NCBI GenBank assembly: GCA_025201345.1 | Contig: JAIXMG010000008.1 | Location: forward strand, 558,001-622,000 | Direction: 5' to 3' | Source of the DNA: Thamnidium elegans | Taxonomy: Eukaryota > Mucoromycota > Mucoromycetes > Mucorales > Mucoraceae | DNA: 64,000 nucleotides | Shown here: piece after piece, positions 24,303 through 37,401 of the stretch | Layout of the letters: the number at the start of each line of letters is the position of its first letter | Numbering within the stretch: the stretch's first letter is position 1 | Notes under the pieces: model-generated | Databases searched by the model: none | What the model was told of the DNA's origin: nothing | The model's input: the letters and a program-made list of their open reading frames with translations, nothing else | Program-made: the position numbers and the translations under genes

Positions 24303-25027
24303 ACATATTTATTATTATTACAAGTTTTCTAACAATGATAGATACATAAACCACTATTCTCCTTGTCGAGAAAAGGGATACCGAAAAGATTGTCGACGAG
24401 GGGAAAGATACAAGTATGTTTGATACAAATAAGCTTTTTTTTTTTTTTTTTTACAAATATTTTAAAATTTACAATGGATCCTATAGACACATTGTCTTTT
24501 TATATATCCTTAAAAAATAATAATAAAGGTAAACGGTATCTATTTGATTGTATTTCTTCTCGAGTTTATGCTAAAGTCTCGCGGAAGTCTATTGTCAATA
24601 TCCTTTCCATCTTTTTCATTGTTACAGAATATAAACAATTCATTTGATTGGTCAAAATGATCAATAGAAAAAGTAAGGGCAACCTTTTTTTCATGCATTA
24701 TTTTCCCTTTTTATTTAGACAGATCAATTTAGTGATTGGCAAATAGTATCAATACCCTCTATAAACGAATAATAAATACTCAGTATACAGGTTTTTTATT
24801 TATTTATTTAGATGCATATCTATCCTTCAATTTACTACTGACCTTTTCCGTTGTATTGTATAATTTGCGGAAAGTATGAATACGTTGCGATTTAACTGAT
24901 CTTTTTTTTTTTTTTTAAGCAGAATAACTACTCAATTTATTACTTACCAATCATAGCATATCGATAACTTAATAATTAATTGGTAACTAGGTGTGTTTAC
25001 CAAATGATTTTTTACTCTCTTGCTTAT

Positions 25028-25061
<34 letters not shown>

Positions 25062-25769
25062 TTAATAGTATTAGCATTCAATAACTATAATTGTGCGACG
25101 AGAAAAAAAAAAGGAGCCATTGAAGATTTTTTAATAGCTTTAAACAATTCTAAATACTATTAATAATCACAGTTATTTAACACTGCACTTCATAACCCGA
25201 ATAACCGCTCTCTTCTTGGATCATCTCAATGTTAGTTCCATAAAGCGCCATCTCCCACAATGTCTTAGAAAGTACGGCCTATTATAGGTATACTACGAAA
25301 GTTTTTTATTTCCAAGTTTTCTAAAGTTATTGATACTAAATAGAGATGTGTGAATATAGGCCATTAATGATACTACATCCATTATTGCTCTTTTCATTGA
25401 ATATATATGTACTAAAATCACTCCTAAAATAAATCTATTTAAAAGATGATCAATGAACACATCAGTTATGAATTGCACGAATATCTAGTCTTTATTGCTT
25501 TTATTTAATAACGGTAAAGTAAGGACGTGGTTTAATAATTAGGTAATGATAATTACTGCTAAAGAAAAAAGCTCACTAAGATATCACAGCTTAAAAATCG
25601 CTCGCATAAGAGATCACTGTTAATTTTAGCAGGACCCAAGTTGTATAATACAAAATAGTTGTTTTGACATAAAAGATTAAAAACGTATTTTTCTGGTTTT
25701 TTTTCGATTCTTTGTGGGCAAATAGTTGAAAATAAAGTACTTGTTTATACACTTATATTCTATGTCAAA

Positions 25770-26020
25770 TAAAGCTTTTAATCCAAAAATTGAGAGAGTA
25801 ATCACTGTTTAAAAATAATTTTTTTTTTGGAAAAGAAAACTCGCGTTTTTTGAGTGACTATATTTCCAGATTTTTTAATTTATGCGATTATAAAAAATCT
25901 AGTTTTCTATTACTATTATTAGTTATAATAGCAATTGAAGATATTTAATAGTTCTTCATTATTCACTTATAAATAAAAGCGCCATAATCAAAACTGAGAA
26001 AGAAAACGCAAAATTTTCGT
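25770..26020 (+). repeat. Dispersed repeat, copy A
   Basis: This segment aligns with 58110-58372 in the same orientation at an estimated 65–70% identity. Shared blocks include ACTGTTTAAAAATAA, TTTTCTATTACTA, TTATAAATAAAAG and AAAACTGA. Neither copy encodes a long protein. They are probably decayed members of one transposon family; the true ends are unclear. Confidence 0.6.
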
Positions 26021-27643
26021 AAAAAAAAAGTCTTTAAATGTTGATTACTCGCATAGTATGTTTAATAAGGAAATGCTTTTAGATGTACTAAAAGTGTCTA
26101 AAAGATTACTTTATTATACTTGTTTTTTTAAGGACGCATTTGAATCACTCCTCAGTACCTTTATATACTGTAATGTCTCTATGCATCTCTGCACCTCTAT
26201 AAACCACAATATATAATATAGTACCTAGTACATTGTAATACTCAAATCTCCATCAAAATATAGTATCGACATCTCGACTCATAATAACGCTAAAGCGGCT
26301 TTATCTTTATGTGCTCTTTGTTACCTAATTATTTGAAAAAAAATAAGCTTTTGTCAAAGTAACTAAAAATCAAAGAGGGTTTATAAGTAATGTAGTTTAA
26401 AATAAACAGTTCAATGACACTTATCAAAGTGTATATTAATACTATCAATAAAAGAAAAAAAAAAGGATCTTGATTTGTACAAGCCCATTTATTATATATT
26501 ACCACCTGACACCACTTTTACTTTCGACAAGAAAAAGGAATGTGCTAAGATGGGTAGCTTTTGTCGATTAGATTGTCAAGTTATAACTAAATGTATATAT
26601 TATAATAGTATTGCGAGTGTAGTATATAATTAAAAACGAACTGGTAAAAGAGAAAAGCGATAAAATAGGAAATAGACTTTCTTTTGACTTTAAAAAAAGG
26701 AGTCAAATAAAAAAAGGAGACTGCAAAAAACTCAAAGTAGTACTATAAGAATTACTATTACAGAAAGGAGACCTAGCCAGCGTTCTCAAAATCATAATAG
26801 TGGGGTTCAGTGACAAAAATAAAATAAAATAAAATATACTTTACTAAACTAAGCTAATTTCAGAAAATAAAATAAGTCAATGGCATTCCATTACAGAAGC
26901 AACATATTCGATGATTTTGGACTTGCTACATAACATAATAAAATAAATAAAAAAAGACAGAGCTTTAAATTAGACCCCAGAAAAAAAGGTACTACAAATT
27001 TTTAATAAGAAAAAGTAGAATCACTAAACATCTAAATCGATTTCACTCTGAAATACGAATATTAAAAGTAATGGAGGTTCGAATGGAGTCTCTATCATTT
27101 TATTTATTTCTTCTATCTTTTTCTTTTAATTTTATACTTTATACTTTATTTTGAGTTATTTTTTTTTCTCTCTCTTCTCATCACCCTTCGTCAAAAACAC
27201 ATAGTCTCTTCATTCTCTCATTACGACTTTTGCAAAGAGCTTTAAAGAAATTTCGGTTCGGGAATATTTTTTAAGCCAATCATTTTCAATTAAAATGCAA
27301 AAGGAAAAAAAAGTGCAACTAGGTACGCGTCACACAAAAATGTCACACGTCACACAAATCATGGCAACAAATCACGGGTATAAATTGACCCGGTTTTTTT
27401 TTTTCCTTTTTTGTTTTTTTTCTCTTTTTTTTTTTCTTCACAACTACAAAAGATTACAAGGCGCAAATGGTACCATAAGCACTGGCTGGTAGAAAGTTGG
27501 AGTGATACGAGGAGGGAAGGAAAATATCATAAAAACATTCTGCTGCAAATAAAAAAGAGTTGATTTCTAACTTTTTCTTATTTAGCAACCCAGCCCAAAG
27601 GGCCAAAAAAAACCCCCTCCCCCCCCTCCCGAAAAAAATAAAA

Positions 27644-27740
27644 ATGAGTGTCTTTAAAAAATGAGTGTCTTTAAAAATGAGTGTCTTTAAAAATGAGTGT
27701 CTTTAAAAATGAGTGTCTTTAAAAATAAGTGTCCTAAAAA
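27644..27740 (+). repeat. 16-bp minisatellite (ATGAGTGTCTTTAAAA)n
   Basis: Five near-perfect units start at 27644 (17 bp), 27661, 27677, 27693 and 27709. A sixth, diverged unit starts at 27725. Degenerate related units, with AATGC- or GGCATTATAAAAAA-type cores, continue to about 27870. The period is not a multiple of three, so it is not coding. There are no spacers, so it is not CRISPR. Confidence 0.9.
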
Positions 27741-28868
27741 GAGAATGAGAAAGCGTTTTAAAAAAGAATGCCTTAAAAAAAGAGAATGCATTATAAAAAA
27801 AAAAAAAGAAGGCATTATAAAAAAAGGGAAGGCATTATAAAAAAGAAAAGGCTTCTTAAAAAGGGAAAGATAATGTCTGCCCTAATTCTCATTAAATGTA
27901 AACATTACCTTAATGTTTTTTTTTCTTCCTTTTAATAATCTATCTGCAACATTCTTAATAAAAACCTATTGTTATTTTTACAGTAAAATATAATATGTTT
28001 GGCTTATTTGGTTTAACATTTGGCATAATGCTTGACAGTTATAATTATGCAATGCGTACATGTAAATGAGATGCTGGATCTTCTCATTATATTATCTTTT
28101 ATTTAATAAAAAATTATAAAATGTACTTCTCTCGGGTACGGCCTTATAGTTTATATTCTTTTAATTATATTTCTGTTATTATACTCTGTAATTGACAGTT
28201 ACATTTTCTTTGCACCTTGTTCTAAACACAGTGATCCCTATTTTTAAACTCAAACAAATGCAAATACAATTCCTTTTACATCTTTCTTTTATATCTTTCT
28301 TTCTTTTACTTTCCTTTTCTTTTCTTAATCTTATCCGCCACTTGCAACATTGACCTTACGCTATTATTCTGTGTTATTTTATAAACAAAGTGTTAATAAT
28401 CAAATTGATATGTAGAGGGACATAGTACTTTTTTATTAGTTAATTCTAAAAAAAAAAGGGCATATTTTTCGTCGTTTTGTGAATTGGATTCCACCCTTAA
28501 GTCAAATAGTAATAGATATGAAATAAAGATGTGATGGCAGCTAAAAAATCATACATAGTATTTTTACATGTCACAACATAATAACGAAAGACCTCCTGAA
28601 TTCAGAAGACGTTTTAGTGATTCTATGTACGTTATTATCGAGTAACCTTTTTTTAAAAAATAATCATTACATGCCTTTATTAACTTTATCAATCACCCCC
28701 TTTTTTTTTTCTGTCCAATCCTAATTTTTAGTACCCTGAAAAACAAAGTAACACAAAGAAATATATAAACAATGTGGCCCCCATACAAAAAAAAAGATCA
28801 ATTTTTCAAACATATAAATTATTTGACCCTATTACGATTGAGGGATTGCGACATATCTGTTAGTTATT

Positions 28869-29369
28869 ATGACAAAAATTACGATTATTTCGATTATTGT
28901 CGCCGTTTCTTCTTTTTATCTTTTACGATCTTTATTTTCAAACAAGATGAGTAACGCCATTCATCCCATGTCAGTTGAAGAACTTTCTATTTTACTTCGG
29001 GACAAGCCTGACAATATTACTTTTATCGACGTTCGAGAATACGACGAATTGAAGGAACAAGGGGTGATAAAAGGATACAATGAAAATATTCCTTGGTTTT
29101 TAACGAACTCAAACCCTAAATTATTCGATCAAAAGTTTTCTAGTATAAATAAAGAAGCTCAGGTATACATATACACAGTAAAAATATTAATAGATTACTA
29201 ACAAACAAACAAAAAAAATTAGCTTGTTATTGTTTGTAGGTCAGGAAGAAGAAGTGGATTTGCTGCTGATTATGTGGTGTCTAAACTCGGATTTAAAAAT
29301 GTATTTAATGTAAAAGGTGGTATATTGGATTGGATTAAACATGGATACCCAGTTGAAAATGTAGCTTAA
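28869..29369 (+). CDS. Membrane-anchored single-domain rhodanese
   Basis: Two exons: 28869-29162 and 29223-29369, giving 146 aa. A hydrophobic N-terminal segment (ITIISIIVAVSSFYLLRSL) could be a signal anchor. One rhodanese domain follows: ITFIDVREYDELKEQGVIKG, then the active-site loop CRSGRRSG with the catalytic Cys, then GFKNVFNVKGGILDW. The loop length suits a sulfurtransferase; Cdc25-type phosphatases have a longer loop. The intron sits just before the LVIVC strand. A second possible start (MSNAIHPMS) 26 codons downstream would give a soluble form. The substrate is unknown. Confidence 0.88.
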
Positions 29370-30219
29370 AAAGAAACTGTATAATAATAAAAGTGTATTT
29401 TTAATCAAACGAAGTAATATAATTACGATACATATACCCCATTGTTGCTTTTCCATATAGTATATAAAAGAGGAAGAGGAGGAAGGGGAAGATCTTGTTT
29501 TGGAATAGTAACAAGTGGCTGGGTTCAATGATGGTCTTTTGCATTTCCATTATTTGATAAATGACCTTCGAATGACTTTATATGGATTAGTTTGAAGTAA
29601 ATAATGCATTGTATGGTTACTAAATGTTTATAATGGGTGAAATGCGTGTTACCTATTTGGATCTACGAATGATAGACATATCATCGGCTATTGTACTATA
29701 CAAAAAAATTGCTCCTATTTTACAAGGAGCCCATCTCCATCTTCAAAATGTCCACACTTGGTATAAATATACTAGGGAGATACCTTTTTCTTCTCCTTTA
29801 CATAACTCAATTTTCTTTTTCGCGTTGTCTCCTAAAACTTTTTTTTTTTGTTACAATAAGTACTATAGATCTTAAAACGACCCCAAATACTAGTCTAATA
29901 CCTTGTAATTATTATATTCTCGTACGTTAAAATAACTTGAATTATCTTTTTTACTTTTTCCTTATCTTTTTCCCTCCTTCACTTTTTTATTTTTTATTTT
30001 TATTTTTTATTCTTGTGTTTTAGTGCCATTCGTTTAATACACACACAAAGATAAAAAAAAAAAAAAAAGACAACATATTTAACCTGTGGTCAAATCAATA
30101 CACACACGCACACATATATATATAACATCAGCCGATACTTAATAAACTTTTTTTAAAACACTTTACAGCTTTTCTCTCCCTCATCTATATGCATCCATAA
30201 AAAAAAAAAAAAAATTACT
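29370..30219. other. Intergenic upstream of the formin gene
   Basis: 850 bp with no accepted gene. It holds pyrimidine-rich and (CA)n/(TA)n stretches near 30095-30125 and an A run at 30197-30213 just before the formin ATG. Frames at 29624-29930 are short and overlap each other; they were rejected. Confidence 0.4.
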
Positions 30220-33200
30220 ATGAAACGAAACAATGTTCTAAGCACCAATACCAACACTCCTACTAGCACGACGTTTTCATCTAAAGCAGCCAAAGTACAT
30301 ATTCGAAAATCATTATCTTCTCCTACAAGCGGCCCTGTCGTTTTATTACCATCAGAATTTCCCAAAAAAGAATCGATCCCAATCCCAGCTAGTTCTAATA
30401 AAAACAAAAAGGGAAAACCAAATCACCAAATTCGTTTAAATACTAGTCCCAAGTCTGATAATAATCATCACCTTTCATCTTCATCCACCACCACCAATAC
30501 CACTACTACGAGTACTCACGAAAGACCACATTTACGCATGAGTGCGTCCTCCAGGTTTGGCAAGAATCTTTTGCCGACCTGGTTAGGAGGACATTCAACT
30601 GAGGATGGGTCTCATAGTCCAACTACTCCCAATTCTTCTACAACTTCCGTGAATAGTCCAACTGCCGATGACATTGATTCAATTGAATTAACAAACACTT
30701 TCGAAACACTTCTTGTAAAGTATTATTATAAAAATAAATAAAAAACATTGGGGGCAGTAGCATTTACTTAAAAAAAAAAACTTTTTTATATATGTAGGAT
30801 GAATTGAATATGAAAGACGCTCATAGAGAAAAACTACGTCAATTACCTCGCGAGCGTAAACTCTACTTGTTACAACAAAACCAACATATTAAAGAAAACC
30901 GAACTGTAGATAGTACACTTCGTAAGAGCATGCCAACTTCCAACTCTAGCAGTTCCTTGTTTCCACCAAAGGCACTTCGACAAAAGGCAGTGATGAAACG
31001 TAGTGAAACATCCAGTCGACTTTTATTTAACCCCAAGTCAACTAAACAACTTGATTCTTCTACTAGTCATCAATCCCTGGCTTCGTCTTTAAACAGCAGT
31101 GGGACCGATGTTAGCAGTATTTCCTTGTTTGACGAAATTACTCCTGATTCACCTTCGTCTGATAGTCAACATAGCAACTTTTCTAAATTGGAATCATCAG
31201 AGGAACCTCCACGAATTAAAAAGAAAAAGTCTGGGTTATCAATTAAACCTGAAGATGCTACTGATAATGATAATATGAAGCAGTCAGTAGATAAAAGAGC
31301 TGCTACTTACAAGTATGCCAGAAGAAATTTATCTGAGACTGTAAATAATAATCGGTCCAAGGTTGGCTCCATGATTCTTGAATTTGATGCACTTGCTCAT
31401 AAACTAGAAGATACGACGTCGGACGAATCCAATGCTTGGTTATTACTTGATAATAAAACATTACCACGACATTACAATAATTCTATTCAACAATTAAATT
31501 CGAGACATCATCCGTCTGTCAGTCACTTGTTTCCTTCGACAAGTAGTAAGCCTTCAGTGACACCGGAGACAACAACTTCTTCTATGGTTACAAATAGTTA
31601 TGCATACCAAAGTTTATCTAAAAAAGATGGGTCTCGCTTAGCTTCTATCATGGCTTCTAATACTACAGATGAAAGTATTAAGCGTGGTCGAGATCGTAAT
31701 AGTCCCTATTATTACGTTGAAAGACTTCGAAGCAGGTAAAAAAAAAGTTGATCTCCTAACAAACATTTCTCCTTTTTTATTTCGCTAATATCATTATATA
31801 TAACTCCTAAATAGAAATACAACTGTGGATGGTTTAACAAAACACTTGACTTCGTTACGAATTACTCTGGCTACTGGTAATGTGTCTTGGATAAATGAAT
31901 TTTTATCAAGACGGCATGGTGGTTTAGTTGCATTAGAAAATGTATTGGAAAAATTTATTACTAAGAAATCAAAGCAAGTATATAATTTTATTTTATTTTA
32001 TTTATCTGTTTTATTAATATTTTTTTATATATATATAGAAAGAAGAATGGAAATAAATTAAATGAAAGTGAAGAACAATGCTTGTTCGAATGTATTAAAT
32101 GTATACGTGTTCTATTAAATACAAAGGTAAAAGCTTATATAAAGGGGGAGTCCGTCCCCTTCCCCCTTCTAATGAAGAAAAAAAAAAAAAGTGACATAAA
32201 GTCATTCTTTCTTTTTTTACTAACTATTTTTTTTTTGTATAATAATTTAGCCTGGACTTCAACAAGTACTAATGCGTCCAGTGGTACTTCATCATTTAAT
32301 GATTGCATTATTTGCTTGTTTATCCTCTCTCTCTATCGTACACCCAACTCCCTCCACTTCGCTTTCATCTTCCGTCTTTCGCAGATCGCCATCCATCACA
32401 TCGATTGGATCACAACTCTTGCCTTCATTTTCAACCAACAGCAGTAACAACTTACCTTCACCCTCTCGATCCACTGCATCTATAAAAGAAAATGTAGCCA
32501 TCAGTTCATCGTGTACTACTTACACCATGGCTTACAAAATGTGTACTCTTATCTTTGAGATATTTACTTCACTTTGTTTATTATCAGGAACTTGTTACGA
32601 TACCATGCTTTCTGTTATCTCTGATGTCAAGGGAGAGCAATACAGATTTGAACGTTTGGTTCAAACCTTACATGATTTAGGTATCTTGCAACGAAGCAAA
32701 TACTCTGATGAACAACATGAATTAGTGATCTATGATTGTATTGCATCCTCACTTCATTTCTTTAACGCTATCGTTCAAACACCTCAACCAATTGAGACCA
32801 GAGATAATTTACGTACCGAGTTGGAAAGAAGGGGTCTTGAAGACTTTTTAAAACGGCTAGAAATGAAAAGAAATGTTTTGCCAGAGAATTTAAAGGCTCA
32901 GATGGATAGTTATTTCAATCAAAAGAAATTCGATCAAGAGAAAATTCAAGTTTTGGAAAATACAAAGAGACAAAGTATTTTACAATTGTAAATGAGTATA
33001 ATTTTTAAATGTATTTTTCTTTATAGCTTTTTATTAACCCACTTACCCCCCCAAAAAAAAGACAACCAGATGATATGGTTGCTTCTGCATTAAAAGTATT
33101 TTATAGTGATCCAGAAATTTATTATTTGGTAGTAGATAGTATCAGTGAATTGATTACTGTGGGTACAAATCAGTTGTCTACCAACAAGAGATTTGTTCAA

Positions 33201-35865
33201 GATATCTGGAGTGTGATTCATATATTTGCTAAACATTTGAAACCAATTGGTACAAGCAGTAAGTTTTTCTATTGTTTTTTTATTATTATTATATTATATC
33301 CTCACTAACTGCATATATATATATAAAAGGTGACTTTAAAATGGCTCTTCAACAATTTTTGACATCGATTCAACCTATTGTCGGTAAACTGGTAGTTGAA
33401 GATGGAGATGAAATGATACCTAGTCGTACATCTACCGAGATCAACCCACCTGTTCCGTCTCATCAACTTGAAGATGTCGAAGGTTTAAAGAACATGGTAG
33501 AAGAATTAAAAGATAGTTTTCAAAAGAGTCAAGATACTACTGCTAAAATTCGCAGAGAGAAAAATGAATTGTTAATGAAGATGAGTAAAGCTCTAGCGGA
33601 TATTAAAGACCGAGATGATCAAATTGCTAGATTACAAGCAAACAAAGAAACTATCAGTACGAATGTAGTGCCAACAGACATTTTACCTTCATCATCATCA
33701 TCATTTGTATCTGCATTTGCTGCATCTAACCCACCATCCTCATCTCCTCCACCTCCTCCACCTCCTCCTCCTCCGCCACCACCACCACCGCCACCACCAC
33801 CATCATCATCATTATCATCAGCGACAGTGGCAGCAAAAGTATCTGTGCAGGAAGATGTCATCTACCCTATCGTAAAGAGAAGAAACTTAGTAAAACGAAG
33901 TTCCTCACATAGATCTTCTCGATATTTGCATCCACTTGCACTTAATCTGTGTTTCCCTAATCTTAAATCCTTGCATGAAAACAATCCGACAACTGCCGAC
34001 CCAAGTGAAGATCAAGAAGCTATTGAATTTATTAAAAAGCCCTTACCTAATATCATTATGAAACAATTCTTTTGGTCTAAATTACCCATGGATAAAATTG
34101 AACATACTGTTTGGAACGAGCTTTCAGCAAAGGTTGATAGTTTATGCAGCGATAGTTCAACCAGTTCAAGTGAAGACGATGAAGATGATGAGATGTTACA
34201 GACACCTACTTTGCAAGTGGTAGATACAGTAGAATTAGAAAGGTTATTTAAAAAGACAAATCATATGTCTACTGCTACGACAAAGTCAAGTATGGTTGAA
34301 AATGTACCTGTTCGAAAGCAAAATTTGGTCACACTATTGGAATTTAATAGGGCAAATAATATTGCAATTATGCTGGCAAAGATTAGATTACCGTATCCTG
34401 ATATTCGTGATGCAATTTGGAATATTGACGATCATAGTTTAACAATAGATAATTTAATGTGTATTAGACAGTATATTCCTACAAAAGAAGAAATTGAAAT
34501 TGTAAAAGAATATACTGGTGATATAGATATGTTGGGTAATGCAGAAAGATACTTTAGATCTGTAAGTAATTTATTTTTTTATTATTATAAAAATGACTTG
34601 CTAAAAATTATAATAGATTATGTATATACCTAGATTAGCAGATCGTGTTAGTTGTATGATTTTTAGACGTAGGTTTAAACATGAATTGGAAGAAATATTA
34701 CCTGAATTAGATACAATTCAAATGGCAATAACTGAACTTCGAGAAAGTGTACGATTTAAACAAGTATTAAAGGTAAAATGTCATTTTTTTTTTATATATA
34801 TATATATATACTGTGTAAATTAATCAATTTATTATAGACTGTACTTGCTATTGGTAACCATTTGAATGGTCAAACAATACGAGGCAATGCATGTGGATTT
34901 CATTTAGATGCGTTATTAAAGGTAAGCGTACACACATACAAAGCAAAAAAAAAAAAAAAAATTAATTTTTTTAAAAAGATGAGAGATACAAGAGCGGAAG
35001 GTGAAGGTATCAGTAACGTACCTACTTTGCTGCATTATTTAGTATATTTTTTATCAAAGTCCGATGACGATGTAGTAAATTTTCGACAAGACATTTCTCA
35101 CTTGCAAGCAGCCGCCAAATGTAAGTAGCACAAAACTAAGCCCAATAATAATAAAAAAAAATTACTCACAACAGAACAAATAGTATCTCCACCTACTTTA
35201 TTCGCTAGTGTGAATGCTTTAAATGGTCACTTGGCTCAAATTAGAGAAGAATTAAATAACAATCAAAGAAGAAAGACTACTGAACTTCAAATTGATCGAT
35301 TTGCTGAATCTATGGAAGAGTTTATATTGGAGGCAGAGCCTATTATAAATGATTTGAAATCAATGACGAAAGAAATTGAAGAAAAGTTAAAGTTGTTGAT
35401 TTTGTACTATGGCGAAGATCCAAATACTATAAAATCAGAAGAATTCTTTGATATCATTTCCAGTTTTTCAAATTCATTTGAGGTAAATAGCTAATATATA
35501 CACATATAAAAAACACCTCTAAATAATTATAAAATTGAGTAGAAGGCACAGATAGAGATTCATGAAGCAAGAGAAAGAGCTTTAAAGAGACAACGTCAAA
35601 TAGAAATGCAAATTAAAGTAATTATGATAACAAAAAAAAAAAATCGTGATATAAACTAACCCTTTTTTTTTGTATAAAGAAACGACAAACAGCCATTACA
35701 TCACCCAACCTAATATCACCTTGTTCACCCATGATGGATTCTAACTTTATGAGACCAACAGAAGAAGGCTTTGAACAAGTTTTGCGTGAGCTTAAAGCTG
35801 GTCTTAGGCGTAGTAGTCAACAAACTGTGGTGAGAAACAACAAAATTTACATCAAAGCGGAATAA
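30220..35865 (+). CDS. Diaphanous-related formin (GBD-FH3-FH1-FH2-DAD)
   Basis: Thirteen exons: 30220-30714, 30798-31735, 31815-31977, 32043-32126, 32251-32987, 33062-33258, 33330-34561, 34617-34772, 34838-34921, 34979-35120, 35184-35482, 35543-35617 and 35680-35865, giving 1595 aa. Formins nucleate unbranched actin filaments under Rho-GTPase control. A disordered N-terminus (about 165 aa) is followed by GBD/FH3, beginning LNMKDAHREKLRQLPRERKL and split by a Ser-rich insertion, continuing TTVDGLTKHLTSLRITLATG. A coiled coil precedes an FH1 with 19 consecutive prolines (about 1010-1030). FH2 starts at about 1107 (IIMKQFFWSKLP) and includes GNHLNG and the DTRAEG lasso region. The tail EQVLRELKAGLRRSS looks like a DAD autoinhibitory helix. 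The exon 4 acceptor is uncertain by 3 nt. Confidence 0.93.
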
Positions 35866-35983
35866 GAAAAAAGTTTATTTTTTTTCTCCTTTCTCATAAT
35901 AAAGAAATTCCTTTTTTTTCTCTCTCTCTTTTTTCGCATATAAAACTCTTTCTCTTTTTTTTGTTTTTTATACAAATTTTTCA

Positions 35984-36244
35984 ATGTATGGTACCTCGGC
36001 ATCTACATTAGAGGCAAAAGTAGTCATCTTGGGCAGTCAAGGTTAGTTCATGTATAGAATAAAATAAAATAAAAACTTGTGAGGATGGGGGGCTTAAACT
36101 ATTCACTTTTTGTTGTTGTTGTTGTTGTTGTATGTGTGTAGGTGTTGGTAAAACTTCCATTGTTGTACGTTATATTAATAAAACATTTTCACCAAATTCA
36201 ACTTCGACTATTGGTGCCTCATTTATGACAAAAAAACTGTAAGA

Positions 36245-36301
<57 letters not shown>

Positions 36302-37098
36302 TTTATCTCTCTTTCTCTCTTTCTCTCTCTCTCTTTTTTTTTTTTTAATTGACAGCACAAACAAAAACTCTTTTTAATGTCAATGTAGAACAGTTGATGA
36401 TTGTAAAGTAAGATTGCAAATTTGGGATACAGCAGGACAAGGTAATCATATAATAAAATAGGTTCCCTTTTTTTTTTAAAAAAAAAGAGTAGTGTGGTGT
36501 TTGGGGGGTTTTTTAGATTTGGAGTTAGTAATTGAAAAAGTCTGCGAGTATAGAAAGATTTCGGGCCATGGCTCCAATGTACTATAGAGGTGCTCATGCA
36601 GCTCTACTAGTTTATGATATTACTTCACAAGAAAGCTTTGAAGAACTTACATCATGGATTGAAGGTAAATAAAAGAAGTTTTTTTTTTTATGGTGTATAA
36701 TTTTATTGTTAATATACATATTGCAGAGCTTAAAAGAAATATGACCGAGGATTTGGTCATTGTCGTAGTTGCAAATAAATTGGATTTGGCTCCTCTTAGA
36801 AGAGAGGTACCATATGATGATGCGCAACAGTTTATCACGCGTACATTAGGACCTGATACATTATTATATGAAGTTTCTGCTAAAGATGACAATGGTATAT
36901 TTGTTGTTTATTTTATTTTGCTGCGTAAAAAATATTCACATCCTTATTTATTTTTAAGGTACAATTGAAGAAATCTTTGTTCATATTGGTCGTATATTAG
37001 TTGATCGTAAACAATATATTCCAGTAAGAAAGCCTATTACTTATTTACCAATGGATGAAGAACCACAACCTCCTAAATCTCCATGTTGTGGTTTTTAA
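35984..37098 (+). CDS. Rab GTPase, Rab5/22/31-like
   Basis: Six exons: 35984-36041, 36142-36238, 36389-36441, 36554-36664, 36727-36894 and 36959-37098, giving 208 aa. All G motifs are present: P-loop GSQGVGKTS, switch I STIGASFMTKK, switch II IWDTAGQERF, NKLD and SAK. GASFMTKK and ERFRAMAPMYYRGAHAA resemble the Rab5/Rab22/Rab31 branch, which works in early endosome traffic. The C-terminus ends SPCCGF, a CCXX prenylation site. Intron 2 contains 54 consecutive T. The start lies 118 bp beyond the formin stop on the same strand, but they are separate genes. Exact Rab subclass needs a phylogeny. Confidence 0.95.
36247..36300 (+). repeat. T54 homopolymer in Rab intron 2
   Basis: An uninterrupted run of 54 T directly after the 5' splice site, followed by a CT-rich stretch to about 36347. 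It is the longest homopolymer noticed in the window. Confidence 0.9.
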
Positions 37099-37166
37099 AA
37101 TAAAAACAACATTATTCCCCCCCCCCCAAACAGACACACACACACACACAACTAACTAACCGCAGA

Positions 37167-37206
<40 letters not shown>

Positions 37207-37401
37207 ACATAATACATAATAAAAAAAAAATACACAAGAGAAAAATATATAATAAAGATAATAATATATCTGTAATACATTATTATTATGTATGTCTTTT
37301 ATTACAGAAAGATCTACAAATGTACAGAATTAAATAATGTTTAATTAAAAGAGTTGGGACCTTTCGGTTACTCAAAAAGAACATCTTTTTTTTTTTTGAA
37401 G

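Larger units (their letters stand above)
24203..28868. other. Gene-poor 4.7-kb AT-rich region
   Basis: No gene is supported. Contents: T runs of about 30 near 24273 and 24431, an A run of about 31 at 25029, a decayed dispersed repeat at 25770-26020, a CCAAT box (GCCAATC) at 27275-27282, poly-C near 27617, and a 16-bp minisatellite at 27644-27740. ORFs at 24363-24647, 25293-25478 and 27295-27492 are short and were not accepted. The composition is like decayed repeat DNA. Confidence 0.5.

Noticed and set aside
24363..24647. Plus-strand 94-codon frame (or a 58-codon part from 24473)
   Set aside because: Crosses a T run, no recognisable domain and no donor or acceptor partner; too weak to call a gene.
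25293..25478. Minus-strand 61-codon frame as a transposase fragment
   Set aside because: No transposase motif could be seen and the composition is typical of AT-rich non-coding DNA.
27644..27740. CRISPR-like array
   Set aside because: Units are contiguous with no unique spacers, and the context is eukaryotic; it is a minisatellite.
29624..29930. Two overlapping plus-strand frames
   Set aside because: They overlap each other in different frames, with no motif and no splice logic.
33619..33861. Minus-strand frame with a poly-Gly run
   Set aside because: It is the complement of the formin FH1 polyproline codons.
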